From positions 1 to 64,000 of the forward strand of contig CBDUGP010000032.1 of NCBI GenBank assembly GCA_965366625.1: 64,000 nt of DNA, read 5' to 3'. This stretch comes from JAUIJL01 sp965366625. Lineage in GTDB: Bacteria; Acidobacteriota; Thermoanaerobaculia; Multivoradales; J023. Both the position numbers and the translations under genes were made by a program. This document shows, piece by piece, positions 22,201 to 32,400 of this stretch (positions within the stretch are counted from its first letter, which is position 1; the number at the start of each line of letters is the position of its first letter). Below the pieces are notes generated by a model, which saw only the letters and a list, made by a program, of their open reading frames with translations, was not told the origin of the DNA and did not search any database.

Positions 22201-22518
22201 CAACCCCAACCCCAACCTGTGCGCCGGCTCGCCCCGAATCCGTGGGGCCTCTTCGACATCTACGGCAACCTGTGGGAGTGGACCGCCGACTGGCACGCGG
22301 CCTACGAGGCTTCGGCGCAGATAGACCCTCGGGGCCCCACCGGCGGCCGACGGCGTACCGCCCGTGGTGGCTCCTTCGCGCTCCCGCGAGCGAGCATCCG
22401 GTCCGCCCTCCGGTTCGGGTTCGACCCGGCGAGCGACAGCGAGGTCCGGGGCCTCCGCCCCGTGCTTCCCTGGACCGAGCCACCCCGGGCCGACCCTCCG
22501 GATAGCCCAAGCCCCTAG
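19267..22518 (+). CDS. DUF4062 - nSTAND NTPase - TM - FGE-like signalling protein
   Basis: The protein is 1083 residues. About residues 1-130 match a DUF4062 domain (ADLVLAFIGWRRGPLP, ELRRAFALHKPVLVMM). A STAND-type NTPase follows, with Walker A SGVGKSS (about 232-239) and Walker B VLVLDQVEEL (about 318). A transmembrane helix (about 700-718) precedes a formylglycine-generating-enzyme-like C-type-lectin domain (about 854-1078: VPAGSFRMG, RLPSEAEWEFAARA, NLWEWTADW, ARGGSF). The nSTAND plus FGE body is paralogous to the convergent gene ending at 22515. Such multidomain STAND proteins are associated with defence or signal transduction; the FGE module is probably a ligand sensor rather than an enzyme. 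TATATCCT lies 10 bp before the ATG and no ribosome-binding site is seen, suggesting a leaderless mRNA. Confidence 0.85.
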   Translation: MKVLIASTPDELSGQATLAARVVGSLSWVRQAHDPSGACSVEEGVMAVDGADLVLAFIGWRRGPLPGAIEGWDGETPWVAYELRRAFALHKPVLVMMADESWPQREQDPRSRALMADFRAELAPLAVAFGPDVEGDGQSDGDGFRAQLETELSRFRSQGRVSRSTSRTSRTSRSTQPGLTLRSWPPSPHPPEPWPLLLPYDHSDLLAGRERDLEALLAQLARPQPILGLHAVSGVGKSSLLAGGLVPRLRAEGRPVAFDRHPAEPGLAGRLIGDLLAGDLLDDTSQPLDLDFDLEHGDPEAFVELLLLARRLSGSPPVLVLDQVEELLRSDRRGRAVLGTLLAATVQRRPEVEDPPCRWLLAYRREAHGELVRWLGNALREARALGFGTAGSGVAEQLPHDLASHERFHAWPLAALGAVRSDDPDPQSAAIAAFRAVLENPLALVGEHGDPRYPWRFAGDGAERLADAFAAARRADREAPLVPELQVVLAHLMATAGPIPTDRPAALVVPEDPTTLIDAALEKHLARALDAAFPPTGDGLGDRVGRTRALLALHQLADAHGRRGAGRAGDALIRAIGQQGREVLEKLQAPGVRLVVASPAPDGGTVYLLSHDRLAEVVVAAVDGQGRLAVDRELLSLARLVALRSELFHGGERQTSTAVSAAQITAIERHAECLLVDREHREWWAACRDRRRRSRRRRLAIGSAIAALIAVAAWWVGSHFAARTEREALLVRVAQGEPEAAFAALGAALDDEEITATSILERLGERAAPLDVLESGMGGVPEPRRSRLVLEVAELALPLLHSAGPDDPVALASLVWALDHGPGRDPELAGRALEIRDAALAPLRERRPPPKPGADWVSVPAGSFRMGTEAGDGGDPEERPAHPVTVSAFRMLDHEVTNAELRRLDPSHEGADELPAALVTWYQAMLYAAWLGGRLPSEAEWEFAARADCAYKYCLADGTEAAVDDVAWTVQTASDGSGQPQPQPVRRLAPNPWGLFDIYGNLWEWTADWHAAYEASAQIDPRGPTGGRRRTARGGSFALPRASIRSALRFGFDPASDSEVRGLRPVLPWTEPPRADPPDSPSP

Positions 22519-25500
22519 TCGGGCACGGACCGGACCGGACGCAGGCCCACGCTTTTGGCTTTCCTCTCCGGCGGAGTTTCGGCGCGGGAGCTCGGATGCA
22601 TTAATTCGGCTCCTACGAAGGCACTGCCTCCGCCGAGCAGCCGATACTGGATTTCGACCACGGGCGACCCAACGGGATCGTGAGTATCCTGCGGCGGAGG
22701 GGTGCCGGACCAATCCGAGAACCACTCCCAGACGTTGCCGACGAGGTCGTACACCCCATACGGATTCGGTGCCAGGGTCTTGACAGGCTGCACCTGGTTC
22801 TCGCCCCGCTCGTCGGCCGAGTTGCCCACCCACCAAGCCACCGCCCCGGGCTCCGCCACTTCCCCATCGGCGGTGCACGGAGCACGCACGCAACCCGCCC
22901 GGGCGGCGTAATCCCATTCGGCCTCGGTGGGAAGTCGAGTCGTTCCACCTGGGCCACCCAACCAGGCGGCGTAGACCATCGCCTCGTACCAGCTGACGCG
23001 GTTGACCGGTAGATCGCCGTCTCCGGCCTCGCCCGGATGCTCCGGTACGAGACGACGGTAGTCGGCCCTCGTGACCTCGTGGGCCAGGATCTGGAAGGCC
23101 GAAACCGTCACCCGTTTGGGCACGGTCCCCTCGCCGGAGCCCTCGCCGCCGGAAGGCTGCTCACCTGTGCCCTGCTCACCTGTGTCCTGCCCGGGCCCGG
23201 CGCCCATCCAGAAGGTGCCACCCGGCAGATCCACCCACGCCTCGCCCTCGGGATCGGGCGGTGGCCGGGCGGACCAAAGCGGCGCCAGCGCTCGATCCCG
23301 CAGAGCCTGGGCGCGCGTGACGAGGGTTGGTTGGCGCATCGGCGAGTAGTCGAGGGCCCAGAGCAGGGAGGCGAGGCGCACGTTGCGCTTCTCCGTTCGC
23401 TCCGACGCCTCGGGGCTCGACGGCTCGATCAGCGGCAGGGCCAGCTCGCCGATCTCGAGAATCAGCTCACCGCGACGCGAGTCGGGCAGGCCGCGGAGCC
23501 CCAGCTCGAGCAAGTCGAAGGGCCTCTCCCGCCCGCGCAGCGCGTCGAGCAGCTGGTCGCGCGGGAAGCTCGCGCCGTCTTTTTCCAAGGCGCGGGCCAG
23601 CGCCGCTGCGGCGACTTCTGGCTCACCACCGGCGACCTGCTCGAGCACCGCCGTCCTCTCCGCCCGCCGCTCGACCTCACCGCGCAGCACCAGCGCGGCG
23701 ACGCCGAGGGCGATCACCGCCACGGCGGCCCACGCGGCCCGACGCCACAGTGCGGCACGGCGACGGCGAAGGCAAGCGGCCCACCAGGCGCGGCGGCCGG
23801 AATCCCACAGCAGCGCCTCGGAGTGGGCTGCGATGCGCCGGAAGACCCGCCTGGAAAGGAGGGTTGCGCCGGGCTCACCGGAGAGGTGGAGCGCGCTTTG
23901 CAGGCCGACTTGCCGCCTGAGCGCGAGCAGCTCCGAATCGACCACCAGCCCCCCGCCACGCCCTTCCTCCTCTACCACGCGTGCCACCACCTCGGCTAGG
24001 CGATCGTGGGAAAGCCGATACCGACGCCCCTCCGAGCCGGCGCTGGGCACGACCAGCCGCATCGCTGGGCCGGCGAGGGTTTCGAGCACTCGTCGACCGT
24101 CGGCCCCGATCGCTCGCCCGAGGACGGCCTCCGCCAGCGCGGCGTCGCGGGTGCCGTCGGCTGTGGCCAGCTCACGCAGGGCGAGCAGCGCCCTCGCCCT
24201 CCCTTGGGCGGCGTCGCGGCCGTCTGGGAAGGCGATCAGCAACGCCCGGCGAAGGTGATCTTCGAGCGCACGGTCGATCAGTCGGTCGACATCGTCGGGG
24301 ACTTCCACGGTCCTCAATCCATCCCTGCCGGGGCTTGCGGTGGCGCGGGCGAGCAGATGGGCCAGGACCACCTGCAGATCCGGGGCGAGGGGCGCCCGGG
24401 GCTGCGCCAAGCGTGCCTCGGCCAGTGCCCGGGCGAGGCGCTCGGCCCCGTCACCGGCGAATCGCCACGGATAACGCCGACCGCCGCTTGCGTCGGTGAG
24501 TTCGAGCGGCGCCTCGATCACCCGACGGAAGACCGCGGTCGCCTCGGCGAGGGGATCGGTCGCGGCCCCGGCCGGTGTCGCCAGGGGCGCGAGTGGCAAG
24601 GCCTGAAAGCGGTCCTGGGTGCTGAGATCGCGGGGTAAGGAGGAGAGCTGCTCGCCGCGCCCACCCACGACCGAAAAGCCGATGTGCTCGGCGTCGGCGA
24701 GCACATCGCGCAGCCAAGCGTCGAGCCGACCGGCGAATTCTTCCCGGTAGGCGAGCAGCCAGCGGCACGGCGGGCCGTCCTGCCCGCCGCGACGGCGACA
24801 CGTCGCGGCGAGCAGGGCGCCGAATACAGCCCTCGCACGGCGGGCGTCGGGCAGGCGGAAGAGGTCCTCGAGCTGGTCGACGATCAGCACCGGGGGAACG
24901 CCGCCGGCGAGGGACGTGGCCTCGTCGAGCAGGGCGAGAAAGCCGGAGTGATCGCCGTCCGCCAGCGTGATGCCCCCGAAGGCGTCGAGCAGCCCGTCCG
25001 CCAGCCGCCCGGCAATTCCTGGATCGGCCGGGTAGCGCTCGAGGACCGCAGGCCTGCCGGCGTCACGCAGCGCCGGATAGAGCCCGCCCGCGAGCAGGGA
25101 GCTCTTGCCCGTCCCCGACGGAGCCGAGAGGCCGACGATCGGCCGCGGCAGCTCGAGCCAGGCGCAGAGCCGCTCGATCTCGCCGTCGCGGCCGGCGAGA
25201 AGCTCCCGATGGCGGTAAGGCAGTAGCACCGGGTACGGCTCGCTCGGCAGCGGCGGCGGGCTCCAGGGACGCAGCCGGACTACTCGTCCCGCCTCGGCGG
25301 GGATCTCGCCGCCGCGCAGGGCCGCAGCCACGGCGGCGGCCGAGAGCGGCCGCGATCCCGGCTCCTTTTCGAGGCAGCAGAGGATGGTCTCGGCGACCGC
25401 GGCCGGCAGGTCGGGACGGCGCTCGGCAGGCGACGCCGGCAGGTCCTCCCTATGCTGCCGACAAAGCTCGGCCGGGATGCCGCTGTCGAACGGAGGCGTG

Positions 25501-26435
25501 CCGGTGAAAAGCTCGTAGAGGATCAGGCCGAGGGCGTAGAGCTCGCTTTGCACCGTCGCTCCCGTCGCACCCGAGTCGGCCCAAAGCTCCGGAGCCATGT
25601 AGGCCGGTGTGCCGCCGGGTATGGCATCGCCGACAAGGCCCGCGAGGCCGAAGTCGGCCAGCCGCACCTCACCGTCGCCGTCGATCATTACGTTGGCCGG
25701 TTTCAGATCGCGGTGCAGGATGCCTTTCTCGTGCACCGCCCCGAGGCCGTCGCAAAGCTGGGCGCCGATCTCCGCCGCCCGCGGAATCGGCAGCGGGCCC
25801 GGGCGGGCAAGCAGCGTCGCCAGGTCCTCGCCCAGGATCAGCTCCATGGTCATGAAGCGCAGACCGTCGGCCTCGTCGACGTCGTGGACCCGGCAAACGT
25901 GGGGATGAGAGACCTGGCGGGCGATTCGGACCTCGGAGTGGAATTGGGCCAGGCGCCGCGGGCCGGCAGCTCTGTCCGGAAGGATCTTGAGGGCGACCTC
26001 ACCGCCGAGGGTGTCGTCTTCGGCGCGGTAGACCTCCCCCATCCCACCCTTGCCGAGCAAGGCGATGATCCGATAGCGGCCCGCCAGCAGGAGACCCGGC
26101 TGGAGACGGCTCGCCGCGGCACGAGCCGAGTCCGCGTGTGGACCCGATTGCGCTACCTTCTCGTGCTCCATCGAGTCCGCCGCCGGACTATGGCTCGGTG
26201 CCCAGGTCTTCGGCAACGATTCGCGACTCGGCTCCGTCCACAGCGAAGCGGGTATCTCCAGCCGGGTCGGATTGAGCTCGGACAGCTCGTGGGCGGCCAG
26301 CAGGGCCCTGACCCTTTGCGCGAGCTCTGCCCGCTGAAGACCGAGCTCGTGGAGGAAGCTTTCGCGAGCCTCCCCTTCGAGCTGCAAGGCGGCCTCGAAG
26401 ACCCGACGCTCGGATCCATGATCGAAGTTAGACAT
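22515..26435 (-). CDS. Ser/Thr kinase - nSTAND NTPase - TM - FGE-like signalling protein
   Basis: From ATG 26435 the protein is 1306 residues; a GTG at 26453 adds six residues. An N-terminal helical segment (FEAALQLEGEARESFLHELG) is followed by a complete kinase domain (about 118-380: GKGGMGEVY, HRDLKPANVM, ADFGLAG, YMAPEL). An nSTAND NTPase comes next (Walker A SGTGKSSLL at about 438, Walker B VLIVDQLEDLF), then a TM helix (about 905) and an FGE-like domain (VDLPGGTFWMG, RLPTEAEWDYAARA, NVWEWFSDW, GGGSAFVG). A low-complexity insert (TGEQGTGEQPSGGEGSGEGT) sits in the FGE domain. The gene overlaps its convergent paralogue by 4 bp at CTAG. It probably couples ligand sensing to phosphorylation. 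Confidence 0.87.
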   Translation of the reverse strand: MSNFDHGSERRVFEAALQLEGEARESFLHELGLQRAELAQRVRALLAAHELSELNPTRLEIPASLWTEPSRESLPKTWAPSHSPAADSMEHEKVAQSGPHADSARAAASRLQPGLLLAGRYRIIALLGKGGMGEVYRAEDDTLGGEVALKILPDRAAGPRRLAQFHSEVRIARQVSHPHVCRVHDVDEADGLRFMTMELILGEDLATLLARPGPLPIPRAAEIGAQLCDGLGAVHEKGILHRDLKPANVMIDGDGEVRLADFGLAGLVGDAIPGGTPAYMAPELWADSGATGATVQSELYALGLILYELFTGTPPFDSGIPAELCRQHREDLPASPAERRPDLPAAVAETILCCLEKEPGSRPLSAAAVAAALRGGEIPAEAGRVVRLRPWSPPPLPSEPYPVLLPYRHRELLAGRDGEIERLCAWLELPRPIVGLSAPSGTGKSSLLAGGLYPALRDAGRPAVLERYPADPGIAGRLADGLLDAFGGITLADGDHSGFLALLDEATSLAGGVPPVLIVDQLEDLFRLPDARRARAVFGALLAATCRRRGGQDGPPCRWLLAYREEFAGRLDAWLRDVLADAEHIGFSVVGGRGEQLSSLPRDLSTQDRFQALPLAPLATPAGAATDPLAEATAVFRRVIEAPLELTDASGGRRYPWRFAGDGAERLARALAEARLAQPRAPLAPDLQVVLAHLLARATASPGRDGLRTVEVPDDVDRLIDRALEDHLRRALLIAFPDGRDAAQGRARALLALRELATADGTRDAALAEAVLGRAIGADGRRVLETLAGPAMRLVVPSAGSEGRRYRLSHDRLAEVVARVVEEEGRGGGLVVDSELLALRRQVGLQSALHLSGEPGATLLSRRVFRRIAAHSEALLWDSGRRAWWAACLRRRRAALWRRAAWAAVAVIALGVAALVLRGEVERRAERTAVLEQVAGGEPEVAAAALARALEKDGASFPRDQLLDALRGRERPFDLLELGLRGLPDSRRGELILEIGELALPLIEPSSPEASERTEKRNVRLASLLWALDYSPMRQPTLVTRAQALRDRALAPLWSARPPPDPEGEAWVDLPGGTFWMGAGPGQDTGEQGTGEQPSGGEGSGEGTVPKRVTVSAFQILAHEVTRADYRRLVPEHPGEAGDGDLPVNRVSWYEAMVYAAWLGGPGGTTRLPTEAEWDYAARAGCVRAPCTADGEVAEPGAVAWWVGNSADERGENQVQPVKTLAPNPYGVYDLVGNVWEWFSDWSGTPPPQDTHDPVGSPVVEIQYRLLGGGSAFVGAELMHPSSRAETPPERKAKSVGLRPVRSVPD

Positions 26436-26880
26436 GGCGAGCCCCGTTCTCACCGCACCCGCGTCACGGCAGCTCGCCGACGCTGCTCGCCCGGCGCGAG
26501 GGACGGTCGATGCCGAAGCCGTCGGTGGAGGGGCCGAATCCGACCACTAAAGACGAAGTCCAGACGCAGAGTCTTCTATAGTCCATGGCGGTGTTCTCGT
26601 AGGGACCTTGTCAAACCTATGGCGGTGACCCAAAGCCCGGTTATCGAAATATGGAAAGGTCAGGCAATAGAGTGTAAACGACCACGAGATAATTTCGGCT
26701 GGCTGCCGGCTGGCCGGCTCGGATCCCACCCATAGGGTCATGCGCAGTCCAAAAGAAAGGGGCTCATGCGATCTCGGCCAACCGGAGAGATGCCGTGAGC
26801 CGTTTGCCGCCGATTTGCGCATGAAGGTGCAGAAGCCTCTCGCCCGACCTCGAACCCATCACAACAGGCAGCCTGAGAAG
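26436..26880. promoter_or_regulatory. Divergent intergenic region
   Basis: No gene is evident between the kinase-nSTAND gene (leftward) and the sulfotransferase gene (rightward). Part of it is AT-richer than its surroundings (about 26565-26700) and likely carries both promoters. No repeat or operator stands out. In-frame ATGs at 26740 and 26821 could extend the rightward gene. Confidence 0.3.
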
Positions 26881-29031
26881 ATGAAGAAATCGAACCCTGT
26901 CGTCGTCGCCGGAATGTTTCGTTCCGGAACTTCCTTGATGACGTCCTTTCTAGCAGCCATGGGGCTCGACCTGGGGAAAAATCTGCTGCCGGCGGACGCC
27001 AACAACCTCGGCTATTTCGAGGATCAGAGCTTCCTGGAGCTCAACCGCCGGCTCGTCGCCGCCTGCTGCGATCCAGACGACGGCGGCCATGCGGATTGGG
27101 GATGGACCGAAGGAGAACGCTTCGACGCCTCTCAACTGGCGTCCTACTCGGGCGACGGGCGACGTTTGCTCGAAGATATCGGTCCGCGTCAGGGGCCGTG
27201 GGGTTTCGAGGATCCGCGCACTACGTTGCTGCTCGACTATTGGGACGAGCTGCTCGAAGACGCGCGCTATGTGCTCGTCTACCGCAATCCATGGGACGTT
27301 TCAGACTCGATGCAACGCCTGGGCTCGGAAACCTTCTTGCGCCGGCCCGACTATGCGCCTCGCATCTGGAGCTTTTACAACCGCCGTCTGCTCGACTTCT
27401 ACCGCCGACACCCGGCAAGGTGCGTGCTGGTCAGCCTGCACGCCGTGCTCGAGCAGCCCGAAGCCTTCACCCAGCTGGTCATCGGCAAGCTAGGGCTAGA
27501 ACTCGAAGCCACGCCTTTGGAGGCCGTGTACGAAGGACAGAGGCTCACCAACCTGCCCGTTGGGGATCCCCTACCCCGCCTCTTTGCCGCCACCTACCCG
27601 GAGACTCTACAGAGGCTCCGCTCCCTGGAAACCGAGGCCGATCTATCGACAGACCCCCGTTGGGCCGATACCGACGCCGCCGGCGGACCCCTGCGGCCCT
27701 ATCGCTTCACCCCTTCACCGGAGGCCGCCGAGCCGCCCGTTGCGGTGGTGATTCCCTGCCGCGACCATGGCCACTTGATCATCGAAGCCATTGCCAGCGT
27801 GGAGCGCTCGGTCCCCGAACCCTACGAGCTGATCATCGTCGACGACGGCTCCCGGGATCCCGGGACGGTGGAGATCATGGATCGTCTCGAAGAAGCGGGC
27901 TATCGCATCGAGCACCAAGAGCCGAGCGGTGTCTGCGCGGCGCGCAACAGAGGATTCGCCCTGGCTCGGGCTCCCTACATCATCCCTCTCGACGCCGATA
28001 ACCGCTTGCGGCCGGGACCTTTCCTAGCAGCGGCCATCGCCGAGCTGGAGGCCGACCCGAGTCTCGGCGTCGTCTACGGCGACCGCCATGAATTCGGACT
28101 CCGAAAAGGGCTTCAGAAGATCGTGGATTTCGACCTCAACACCCTGCTGAGGGGCAACTACATCGATACCTGTGCCGTGGTCCGATGGACCACTTGGAGC
28201 GACACCGGAGGCTATGACGAGAAGTTTCTAACCTGGGAAGACTGGGAACTGTGGATTCGAGTTGCCCGCCGGGGATGGAAGTTCCGCCACCTCGATCAGG
28301 TGGCATTCGACTACCGAGTCAGGCCGGGTTCCCGAGTTTCCGCCACCCAGAATCCGCAGATCCTCAAGACAATTCTCGAGCGTGTGATGACCAGCCACCG
28401 TGAGGTGTTCGAGCCTTATCTGATCCAGCAGATCGGCCATACCCTGGCTGCATGGCCCTTTCTCCTGCTAGAGGAGTGCGACCGACTGCGCGAACTCGGG
28501 ACGGCGGGTTCGGAGAACGAGCTCGGCACCGCACAGACCTCGAAACCACGCGACCACGAGCTCCAGCTGACGCGGGCACGACTCGCCGCTCTCCAGGCGG
28601 CCCGAGAAGCCGACAGCGCCGGCTGGCGTTTGCATCATGCCAAGACCTCAGCCAAGCATTTCGAGGCATCGGCAAAGCAACTGCGAGACACCTTGGCCGC
28701 CCGTGACGAAGTCGTGAAGCTCCAACAAACCGCCCTCGCAGATCTGAGGAATCGGGCCGAGCTCGCCGAAACCGCCTACGCCAACGTCAAAGCCGAGTCC
28801 GTGGCTCGCGAGCAGAAGCTACAGAAGTTACAACACCTCGATCTTGCCCACGAAACAGCGGTCCGGGAAGCGGAAGAGCTGCGCAGAAAGGTCGAGCACA
28901 TGACCGCCACCATCGACAGTCGGGCCTACGGGCTGGCGCGGCTGTGGTGGAACCTGGCCAGAAAGTTGTGGCCGGGCAAAAGACCGTCTCGGCGAGACGA
29001 CCAGAACCTGCCGCGCCGCTCCCACGCCTAA
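26881..29031 (+). CDS. Sulfotransferase-like domain fused to a family 2 glycosyltransferase
   Basis: I chose ATG 26881 because the conserved domain begins at once: VVVAGMFRSGTSL is the 5'-phosphosulfate-binding loop of PAPS sulfotransferases (residues about 6-18). The sulfotransferase part runs to about 250, with FEDPRTTLLLDYW and the 3'-phosphate-type VLVYRNPWDVSDSM. A GT-A glycosyltransferase follows (about 285-500: VVIPCRDHGHLI, IIVDDGSRD, the DxD-like LDADNR, and WEDWELWIRVA). The C-terminal 150 residues are a coiled coil ending in a basic tail. It probably makes and sulfates a surface polysaccharide or glycoprotein glycan. The gene stands alone. Longer starts at 26740 and 26821 have no ribosome-binding site. 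Confidence 0.85.
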   Translation: MKKSNPVVVAGMFRSGTSLMTSFLAAMGLDLGKNLLPADANNLGYFEDQSFLELNRRLVAACCDPDDGGHADWGWTEGERFDASQLASYSGDGRRLLEDIGPRQGPWGFEDPRTTLLLDYWDELLEDARYVLVYRNPWDVSDSMQRLGSETFLRRPDYAPRIWSFYNRRLLDFYRRHPARCVLVSLHAVLEQPEAFTQLVIGKLGLELEATPLEAVYEGQRLTNLPVGDPLPRLFAATYPETLQRLRSLETEADLSTDPRWADTDAAGGPLRPYRFTPSPEAAEPPVAVVIPCRDHGHLIIEAIASVERSVPEPYELIIVDDGSRDPGTVEIMDRLEEAGYRIEHQEPSGVCAARNRGFALARAPYIIPLDADNRLRPGPFLAAAIAELEADPSLGVVYGDRHEFGLRKGLQKIVDFDLNTLLRGNYIDTCAVVRWTTWSDTGGYDEKFLTWEDWELWIRVARRGWKFRHLDQVAFDYRVRPGSRVSATQNPQILKTILERVMTSHREVFEPYLIQQIGHTLAAWPFLLLEECDRLRELGTAGSENELGTAQTSKPRDHELQLTRARLAALQAAREADSAGWRLHHAKTSAKHFEASAKQLRDTLAARDEVVKLQQTALADLRNRAELAETAYANVKAESVAREQKLQKLQHLDLAHETAVREAEELRRKVEHMTATIDSRAYGLARLWWNLARKLWPGKRPSRRDDQNLPRRSHA

Positions 29032-29439
29032 GACGGCCGGCCGCCACACTGGGAGCGCGCCGGCGTCCCGCCGAAAGACCCGAGGACCCAGCCCGGAAAT
29101 TTCACCAGCCTTCTGCTGCGACACCGCTTCCACCTGCATCACCAACTCCGCATTTCCCGGGAGAGCCACGGAATGAATTCCGAGGCTCGCAAACCCTTGT
29201 CCTTCGGACGGCCTGGAAGGATCCTGCCCTCCGGGCCGGCGTGGCGTTGAACCAACGGGATCCGCGAGTCCCATCTGCTGCTGTCGGACGACTATTGGGA
29301 CGGCCCCGAAAAGCTTGAGCCTGTTTTGAGATAAACCGCGCGTCTGTCCTTTGATCGCAGACTCACACAGCTCAGCCATAGACCGATTCGATCGATCTAT
29401 CTAGCGACGAGCGCGCCGGCTCGGCGTAGTGGGCGAAGC
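29032..29439. other. Gene-free stretch with REP-like repeat
   Basis: It contains copy 2 of the REP-like element (about 29163-29225). The short stretch GGATCCGCGAGTCCCATCTGCTG at 29258-29282 resembles the end of the 9070 gene (there CGATCGCGAGTCCCACCTGCTG). No promoter is obvious for the following large gene. Confidence 0.35.
29163..29225 (+). repeat. REP-like dispersed palindromic element, copy 2
   Basis: GCCACGGAATGAATTCCGAGG is identical to the palindromic head of copy 1 (6790s). The tail CAAACCCTTGTCCTTCGGACGG is a diverged form of the copy 1 tail. Confidence 0.65.
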
Positions 29440-32400
29440 ATGGCTCAACTACATCTCAAAGGTCCGAAAGTGGTGCTGAATATGGATCCTCGAAATCGAC
29501 TCTCCGTCCTGCTCATTCTCTTGCTGCTCCTGCCCTTCGCCACCCTCGGTCAACCTGCTTCGCCCCTTGAGCTGGAAATATTGAGTCTGCTCAGCGCGGA
29601 CCAAGTTCAGGCCTTTGTGGACGGCATGCCCCCGGAGCTTATTTTTCTGGCCGACGGTCGCACCCTGGCGGATCTGCTCGAGACCTATGAATCGGTGCTA
29701 CCGGATTGCAGCGACCCCGATGTCATTTTCTGTGACGGCTTCGAGACCGGCGGCGCCGACTTATGGGGTGAGGTGGTCGGTCTGCGGCTGCCGCCGGTGA
29801 GCGTCGTGCACAGCTCCCCCACCGACGGCGAAGCCGATGTGGCCGTGACCCGAGAAACCATCCTCGAATTCTCGTCGCCCCTGCCCGCGGGAACCGTGAT
29901 CGACGACTCGGTGCTGTTCGCGGAATTCGGCGGACAAGACCTGCCGGCCCGGATTCACCTATCCCCCTCGCGCAAGCGTGTAACTCTTTTCTACGACCAC
30001 GGTTTGCCGGCCAGCGCCCGGATTCGGGTTCGGCTGGTGGGTGACGATCTGCTCGACGCCAACGGCAATGCCGTCGATGCCGACGGCGACGGCGAATACG
30101 GCGGCACGGCGCAAATTGATTTCGATACCTTGTCGCTCACCACGGTGCCCGGCACCCGAGTCTGCGGCAGTGTCTTTGCCTCGGAGCTGATGACGGGCGA
30201 GGCGGGCAGCCCCGTGGATCAGCCCTTAAACGGCGTGGCGATCACGGTCGACGGTCAGGCGTCGGTGCTCTTCACCCACACCGACAACATGGGCAATTTC
30301 TGTCTCGATCCGGCGCCCGCCGGGCGATTCTTCGTGCACATCGACGGCCGCACGGCCACCAATGAGATGCCGGCCGGGGCTTATTACCCCTTTGTGGGCA
30401 AGGCTTGGGATTCGGTGGTGGGCCAGGAGGTCCACATCGGCAACGTCTATTTGCCCCTGGTGGTCGACGGCACCCTTCAACCCACGAGCATGGAAGAAGA
30501 GACCGAAATCGAGCTACCGGACAGCGTGCTCGCGGAGCATCCGGAGCTGGCCGGAACCATGCTCATGGTGCCGCCGGATTCGCTCTACTCCGACGACGGC
30601 ACCCGCGGCGGCATGGTGGGCATCGCGCCCGTAGATCCGGACCGCCTGCCGGGCACTCTGCCCGAAGGATTGAATTTTCCGTTGGTGATCACCGTGCAGA
30701 CCGACGGCGCGACGAATTTCGATACCCCGGCACCGATTTGCTTCCCGAACCTCCCCGACCCGATCACCGGCGAGCCGTTGGTTCCGGGTCAGAAAAGCTC
30801 GCTCTGGAGCTTCAACCACGATACGGGAAAGTTCGAGGTCAAGGGGCCCATGACGGTCACCGCGGACGGCTCCATGGTGTGCACCGACGAAGGGGTCGGC
30901 GTCGAGGCACCGGGCTGGCACGGCAGCCAGCCCGGAACTCAGCTCGAAGGCGCGGCGGACAACGAGCCCGATGACCGGGATCCCTGCGCCGACCCGGCCC
31001 ATCGCCGCCTGCTCGACACCTTGAATCCCGATCTCTATCCCCAAGAGGTGCTCGACGCCCTCGCAGCCGTCGGCGGAACCTTCCAGGTCGCAGACGATCC
31101 CTCAACGGCCGCTTTCACCGACTACACCTTCGACGAATATTCCGTGGTGATGGGGGACGACGACTTCCCGTCTGGGCTCACCCCCCAGGAGTACATCCGG
31201 GAAATCCTCCGAGGGCCTAACGAGGCTCTCAACAGTGGTTGGTTTAATGGCGTGAACCAATTCGACTGGCAAGGCACGGAGCCCGAAGCCCAGCTCGGCG
31301 ACATCTACGACATCGACATTTTCGGAACGGAGAACGGCTCCGTCATGCTCACCGCCCTCAACGACCTGTCTTGGCAGTTTTCGATCGTCAACACCTCCAC
31401 CTATGGGCAGCATCCCCTCTACGGAGCACGGGAATTCGGTTTCGAGCCGTTGCCCAACGGTGACTGGAAGTTCTATACCAAGGGTTTTTCCAAACCCGCC
31501 AACATCACCTACAACCTGGGTATCCCCCTTAAAAATCTCGGATGGAATTCCATGATGTCCGCCATACCCATCGAGCTTTTCCGCCGCCGCACCGGCGCGC
31601 CGCCGACTCGAACCCAGCGTCAGGAGCTGCGAACGTCCCACCCGCGAAACCACACCGCTTACACCGTTGCGGATCTCCCCGACTCCTGTGGTGGTGGAAG
31701 CCTGCTGCACCCTTCCGCCAAAGGGGGTTCGGATTCCCGGCAATTCTTCTACCGCTTGGAATATTCGGATGTCGACAGCATCGAACCGATCCGGATTCGC
31801 CAAGGCATGACCAGCAATCAGGGCTACCTGTCCAGCATCTTGCCCAGCGAGGTCTACTACAACGTCTATCTCTACAACCCCGAGTCGGGGCTTTACGGCT
31901 TTGCCGGCGGGCAAGCGGCGGTTTTCGGCATCACCGAGCTGGGTACGATCCATGTGGACTCCCCCACCGGGCCCGATACGGACGGGGACGGGCTCGGCGA
32001 CGTCGCTGAATTCATCGTCGGCACCGACTCCTCCATCGCCGATTCCGATGCCGACGGCACCCTCGACGGCGCGGAGATCGACCAAGGCACCGATCCCCTC
32101 GACGGTCTGCCCGTGGCCACGGGCATTCTCGCCTCGACCGACACCCCCGGTGTAGCCGTGGACGTCTGCGCTTCGAACAACGTCGCCGTGGTCGCCGATT
32201 CGAACGCCGGCATTTCCGTCTTCAACGTGTCCAACGACCTCAACCCCACCATCGTCGCCCAAGTCGATACCCCGGGCAACGCCCAGGCCGTCACCTGCTC
32301 CAGCGAGCGAGTGGTCGTCGCCGACGGCACGGCCGGGCTCGCGGTGGTCGACGTCAGCGATCCTCCCGCCGCTTTCATCGTCCATCAGGTGCCCCTTTCC

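Noticed and set aside
25452..26735. 427-residue plus-strand ORF
   Set aside because: Antisense shadow of the kinase-nSTAND gene.
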